Shown piece by piece: positions 58,646-64,000 of a stretch of 64,000 nt of DNA. Position numbers and translations under genes: made by a program. The first letter of the stretch is position 1, and each line of letters opens with the position of its first letter. Source of the stretch: Marsupella aquatica (Eukaryota > Marchantiophyta); contig OZ316891.1 of assembly GCA_973895155.1 (NCBI GenBank), positions 18,910,001-18,974,000 on the forward strand, written 5' to 3'. The notes beneath the pieces were generated by a model that was not told the origin of the DNA, made no database searches, and worked only from the letters and a program-made list of their open reading frames with translations.

Positions 58646-60439
58646 GTCGTTCCTACGATAGCAGTTAAAATATGTGCCACAAGAGCATCACTAAAACCAC
58701 AAACTTATAGTGCTAAACCTCTATATGTGTTTGTCAATAGTTGTAATACCCCAAATGATTACACCAGTCAATAAGTGTCGAGGGTTTAGGAGTAGTAAAT
58801 GTTGCAATTGTCACTCAGAGATAGGGTGTCTAAGAACCTACACTACCCTGCCCTAGACAACTGTTTGTATCTATAGAGTAAAGTCCTATGTAGAGGGTGT
58901 TGCGTGTCATAATAGTCCAGAAAAAATAGTTTGTAGACCCTTGTTTTAATGCTTACAAGAAACTAATACATGTTCTCCCACTTGGGTAGGTGGAGCTCAT
59001 TTTTCATACGTGACTCAAGCACTAAGCTTCTGACTACAAATGTAAACCAAATAGATCTCTTTATATCTTATTATGCAAGCCTCAATGTCCTCTAGTGGCA
59101 CTTCAAGCCACATTGTCAACAACGAGCAAGGTGACCTAGTGTGAAGCAATTGGCTTGATATGCAAGAGGCCTGGTCCAAAAACTGTCATCTAGTGGCACT
59201 TCAAGGCAAACATTTTCAACAACGAGCAAGGTGAGCTAGTCAAGCTCATGAACAACCAGCAAGGTGACCTAGAGTCAAGCAATTGGCTCGATACGCAAGA
59301 GGCTTTGGTCCAAAAACAATGATGTAACTATCAAGTAAATTCTGTCATGAATGTAGGTTACTTGCATGTAAACATTTTGGGAGACACTTGATATCCCCAT
59401 AAGTTGTTGCCGGGAAGTAACCTTTTTCCAGACAGAAATTACATATTATGAAGGAGGTCTATTATGGGATTCTAGCCTGAACCCTCCTCCAAGAAAGCTC
59501 AGAAAACCTTCTCTGCTGGGTCAGGGTTATTTTACTTTCTGGGGAGAGGATTACATGCTACAGTAGTAACCCCACACCAGACCTCTTTATCCCATAAGTA
59601 TTTTGCGTTGGGCCGTTGGTAGCACTTGAATGAGAAAATCATGCCCACACACAACAGTGTAATACCCGTTTGAAAACACTGGTGCTAGTCACCACCACCC
59701 GTACGACGGACTCACAGACACGAGAGCAAGGCCGTTCCCGTAACCCGGTAGCAAGCGTGCAATAATGCCGGGTAGAGGAGTTATGAGGGACAGACCGGTT
59801 GTAGAGTCCCACTACGTCTTGCTGTTGGAAGCCCGACCCGTGATTCTCTCGTTCCCCGCAATAAGCGGCAATTCGTATCGAAGTTCCCTCCCTTCCTCTT
59901 CTCCCTCTCTCTCTCTCTCTCTGTGTCTGTCTCGTCGATGTGTTGCCTGTTCCCTCCTTTCCCCTCCTCTGCTCCTTCCGAAATGTTGGGCTGCACAAGA
60001 CCGACGACGACCTTGCATCTTGATTGATGGTGGTGGTGAGACGCGGACGACGAGGATGGCGGCTTCGTTGCATTGACATGTTTTTTCGGCAATTAGTAAA
60101 TGGTGGACGGAGGGAGGGAGGAGGAGGAGGAGGAGCGCGTTGGAGCATCGGCTGTTGTTTGTGTCTATCGTCTTCTCCTCGTGGTCCGTTTATCGTGGTG
60201 TTTTGAATTATGAACGCGCTGTTGGTGCTGCTGTTGGTGGTGGTGGTGGTGGTCGGCGGTGGCTGTTCTGCTGGTGCCTGCTGGCGGCCGTCGAGGGCGA
60301 CGAAGGGTTCGGCATTTGGTGTTTATGCGGCGCAATGAGATCGTGCAGTTGTTTGGTTAAGGCGGGTTGTTGTTGTTGTTGTTCCTCTTCTTGGCGCTTT
60401 CGATGAGTTTCGCTCCTGCTTGTTGTTCTGATTTGAATT
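58646..60439. other. Gene-free stretch ending in the kinase promoter and 5' UTR
   Basis: 59040-59330 contains a triplicated phrase (TCTAGTGGCACTTCAAG, AACGAGCAAGGTGA, GCAATTGGCT.GATA.GCAAGAG). From ~59880 a CTCTCTCTCTCTC tract and, from ~60025 to 60260, GGTGGTGGT/GGAGGAGGA tracts precede the kinase start, typical of plant core promoter and leader composition. The long frames here (59639-60148 minus) are low-complexity artefacts. Confidence 0.45.
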
Positions 60440-63400
60440 ATGAATCAGTACCACATTTACGAGTCGATCGGGCGTGGTAAGCATTCGGTGAGTGCTTCTT
60501 CTTCTGCCTTCTGAACCCTCCGTCTCTCGTTGCTCCCCCTTGATTTCCTCTTCATCTTTGTTTCCTTGCTTTGCTTTGCTTTGCTTTCTTTTAGTTTTCT
60601 CTCTGCTTTTGGTTTGCATCTCAATGCGGTGGTAGACGAACAAATGAGCGCTCGGAGGTGGCCCTCGCATTTGAAGTTAGGCCGCATAGCTCTCAAGTGT
60701 TCGAAGCTATGATGTCACTCCGGCTGAGCACCTCGATTCCTAGGATGAATGAATGACTGTTGGTTGCCTTTCGTGGCTGAGGTGTTTGTTTCATTCGCTC
60801 GCAGACTGTCTACAAGGGGAGGAAGAAGAAATCCGTAGAGTACTACGCCATCAAGAGTGTGGAAAAGGCTCAGAAGACAAGGGTCCTTCAGGAAGTAAGT
60901 GGCACTTCCTCCCTCGCACTAGCGTTGCGATGAATGACAAAATTCTTTAAAGTGTCCGCGCGTGGAAAAGAAGCTTTGGACTTTTATGTTTAGTGTTTAA
61001 GTTTGAGATGAATGTGTGACAATGAAGGCTGCTACCTCGACGTTAGGCTGTTGATATGATGTTTCTGGCAGTAGTTTCGACCCTCAGAGCTCAATCGGTT
61101 CTTGGTCCGTGCAGGTTCGGACCCTCCATTCACTCGACCACAACAATGTGCTCAAGTTCTATGCCTGGTACGTGCAATCACCTCGTCCACATACCATTGC
61201 ACGTAAGACGAAACACGGGATCTTGCATTGATTCTCATTGGCCCTCGAGAAAGAAACACGAATGAATAGGTCTCATTTTTGAATTTGTGAATGACCGAAA
61301 CTTGTACCCCTGCGAACTTGTACCCCTGCTTATACGGGTCGCTGCGGCACATCCGTTTCCACCTGGCCCATCCTTCCTCTAGATGTAAGCAATCTATATA
61401 CGTATAGCGGGTAAAACAGAGACAAAGGTGGGAAACCCTTCAATGACATCCGCAGGGGATGATAGCTAACGGATTTTATCATCCATAACCGCATTGGTTC
61501 TCACGTGGTTTATCTTCCACTCTATGTGACGCAGTTAGAGTAGGTCGTTGACGACGAAGTACTTATCAAGGGAAGATCATATGTATTTGATCTCCACTCC
61601 TGGACGTCCTGCGGGATAAGTAAAAAAACAAATTGAGAGCCATTCGCGAATTTGTTTCTGATCTGCAGCTTTCGCGCTGTGAATGTTCTATTGTTTTTTC
61701 CAGGTATGAGACTTCTGCACATCTGTGGCTTGTCCTGGAATACTGTGTGGGTGGCGATCTGCTCACGTTACTCCGACAGGTGAGAATACCCATCACCGTT
61801 TCTTAAACATGCTTATATTTATCACCAAATCAGCATTGGAAATCCGAGAGAAGGATGAAATTGATCATGCTTGGCTGGCGCAGGAATCCCGATTGGCCTG
61901 CTGTTTGGTCCCTTTGTGTGATTTTGTCTACTGATTTCCAAGCTAACGTTGTTGTAGACAAATCGTTAAACACTGTTACTCCGGTTACCCTGAGATACGG
62001 TGAATGAGGACCTGGTAGTGGGCGCACTGAGTTAGGTTGTGCAATCAGGCGATGGGGAGGTTCTATCGACGTGAAATGACGATGTGTTGTTGTTGATCAT
62101 TTTGTGTGTAACAGGATGCACGGCTACCAGAGGAATCTATACACGACTTTGCCAGGGACTTAGTTCAGGCTTTGCAGTAAGTGAAGTTTTCACGGCGCTT
62201 CAAAGTTTTCATGCTTTCCTTATGAGTGACCCTTGAGTTTATGTCTTCCATGGGGAATGTCTTCCATGGGGAAGGTTTTCATGCTAAATGATGAGTGACC
62301 AAGCTGCTCCTGGTGTCTTCTAATATTTTCTGCAATTAAATGAAATTGCCCAGTCCCACATTTCTAACGAGCACAAATATTGTTCAGATTTCTGCATTCC
62401 AAGGGAGTCGTTTATTGTGATCTCAAACCGTCGAACGTTTTGCTGGACGAGAATGGCCGGCTTAAGGTACGCATTTGGTTCGAACTTCGGCAACTTGCTC
62501 TCATATTCGCTTATTCACGTGGTGACACAACTGATATTGAAAAGCGCAGCATCCAGTTCGTATATTCCGAAGTAGATAGTGTTAATTCTGCGTTTATGGA
62601 TTAAGACAATCTGCATTGAGAACAATAAACTAGTGCACAGTTCAAAGCTACGACGGTCACGAAGTCCTCCTTTGCAGATAGCAGTTGAAGAATGTCTCCT
62701 CAAGCCTTCATATTTATCTGCCACTGAACTGATTCGTTCTCTCGCAGCTGTGTGATTTTGGACTCGCAAGGCGTCTCGGTGATATTGCCAAGAACTCCGT
62801 TCAACAGGTTTGTCTTCACATCTCCACATACACTTATCGTAGATGCTACGACCTACTGTTTCCTTGTCAGAAGATGTCGGATTGTTTGGAGAATTTTTGA
62901 CGTAGTAGAGACGCAGGACACGCCAAATGTGGAGTTCATGGTCATTGTCCTGGTTGGTACTGTTTTTTGTGCATTACCTTCGAAACATTCAGGGCTTCAA
63001 AACTTATATTCTCAGTAGTACAAGACCCAAAGTACTCCCAGCTCATGGAGTTTTTAGTGTAGGACCCTGTGGAGATCAGAATTTAATGAGAATCGCTGCT
63101 GTGAAGATAGCTTATGCTTTGCAAGCCGTACACACGCTTGAAAAACCAACAAAGATCCGAATTGTTTCCCCTTCGTATGTTTCCTGCCTAAATGTGGGCC
63201 CTCTTCCTTTATGTGCGATGCCATTTTCCAAGCCTTAACAGTGTTGCGGCGATTGGTGCAGCTCCCTCAAGCAAAGCGAGGTACTCCATGTTACATGGCG
63301 CCAGAACTTTTTCAGGAAGGAGGAGTCCATTCCTTTGGATCCGACCTCTGGGCTCTCGGTTGTGTTATGTACGAGTGCTTTGCAGGACGGCCTCCTTTCA

Positions 63401-64000
63401 TGTCAAACAGCTTGACCCAGATGATGAATTCCATTCTGAATGATTCACCCCCTCCTCTCCGAGGTAATCCAACCAGAGATTTCGAAAGTTTGGTGAGCAG
63501 GCTTCTTGTCAAGGACCCCGCGAAGAGAATCCAATGGGCAGAGTTACGGGAGCATCCGTTCTGGAGACACAAATTTCTGGTTGTTCCGTTGCCTCCACAG
63601 CCTGCTCTAGCTAACTTTTTGCGGATTACGCAAAAGACCGGGTCTCCTATCCGAGATTCCAATGCAGGGAGAAATGGAACACTTAAAACAGCTCCCAGTC
63701 CAGACAAACGGATGGTTCAAGAGAGAAATTCAAAGTTGTCAGAATTTCCTGGTGCAAAGAAGACTTCTAATCACTCTGGAAACCATTTGGATGCACATTT
63801 GCGCGATGCTGGGCCAGTGGAAAATATTCCAATCTCCCGCAAAGACATCGGAAAGAAAGCGAACGGGAGCACAACGGGTGCTTCCCCTTTAACAGAGGGA
63901 TCAGGAAGGACCAATGGTGCGGTGAATGTCTTGCGGCTATCCAAAATCGTGAAGACTAATTTGTTAAAGGAAGTCCAGGGAGAGGCGTACCGACAACCTG
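60440..64000 (+). CDS. RUK: RUNKEL/ULK4-type protein kinase-like gene, 5' part
   Basis: RUNKEL is a phragmoplast-microtubule-associated protein needed for plant cytokinesis (Arabidopsis, known of the family). Exons, all GT-AG: 60440-60487, 60805-60894, 61115-61167, 61704-61779, 62115-62176, 62388-62466, 62748-62807, 63262 to the window end (still open). The frame is continuous across all joins. The start MNQYHIYESIGRGKHS matches the family N-terminus. Kinase elements: G11-x-G13 loop, AIK Lys33, YCDLKPSN (Asp121, Asn126; Tyr-Cys replaces His-Arg), DFG 139-141, GTPCYMAPE in exon 8, DLWALGCVMYE, and the domain end near HPFWRHKF. After the domain comes a Ser/Lys-rich linker. The C-terminal HEAT/ARM-like part expected in this ~1.3-kb-residue family lies beyond the window. 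Whether it phosphorylates is uncertain because the HRD motif is atypical. Confidence 0.95.

Noticed and set aside
59639-60406. Arg/Ser-rich and Gly-rich frames (up to 169 codons)
   Set aside because: They arise from CT and GGT/GGA repeat tracts in the probable kinase promoter and leader.

Overview
The window is nuclear DNA of a land plant. It has spliced plant housekeeping genes (V-ATPase subunit C in 11 coding exons, 60S ribosomal protein L23a in 3), the start of a RUNKEL/ULK4-type kinase gene, a retrotransposon primer-binding site matching plant initiator Met-tRNA, and a CACTA (En/Spm) DNA transposon. The low gene density and a membrane-anchored kelch protein fit a non-seed plant such as a bryophyte, but the sequence does not settle the lineage. 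No rRNA, standard tRNA, CRISPR array or bacterial operon was seen.

Region 1-20.9 kb is a nest of mobile elements. A ~1-kb dispersed repeat (copy A, 1-1060) recurs inverted at 17.75-18.8 kb (copy B). Between them lie a TE-type coiled-coil reading frame (2.5-4.4 kb) with an LTR-like tail, then a decayed Ty3/gypsy element (PBS at 5789, gag pieces to 6729 and again from 17166). A 10,436-bp CACTA element (6730-17165) sits inside that gag, with CACTG/CACTA-type termini, a 3-bp ACC target duplication and dense CCGAT/ATCGG subterminal arrays. It carries a degenerate Tnp2 transposase gene on the minus strand, a SET-domain (lysine methyltransferase-like) exon inside that gene, and a plus-strand second gene encoding a coiled-coil protein and a Gly/Ser-rich protein with 63-residue tandem repeats. 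A broken Ty1/copia element with its 3' LTR follows (19.2-20.9 kb).

Region 21-32.8 kb and 41.2-52.8 kb hold mostly AT-rich DNA with MITE-like foldbacks, minisatellites, local tandem duplications and possible tRNA-derived SINEs; no convincing gene was seen there.

The normal genes are VHA-C (32.8-36.0 kb, minus), RPL23A (39.9-40.9 kb, minus), a single-exon type II membrane kelch protein (52.9-54.2 kb, plus), and the 5' part of a RUNKEL kinase gene (60.4 kb to the window end, plus). They are unrelated housekeeping or cytokinesis functions and do not form a functional cluster. The most unusual object is the SET-domain exon embedded in phase between the first and second transposase exons of the CACTA element.
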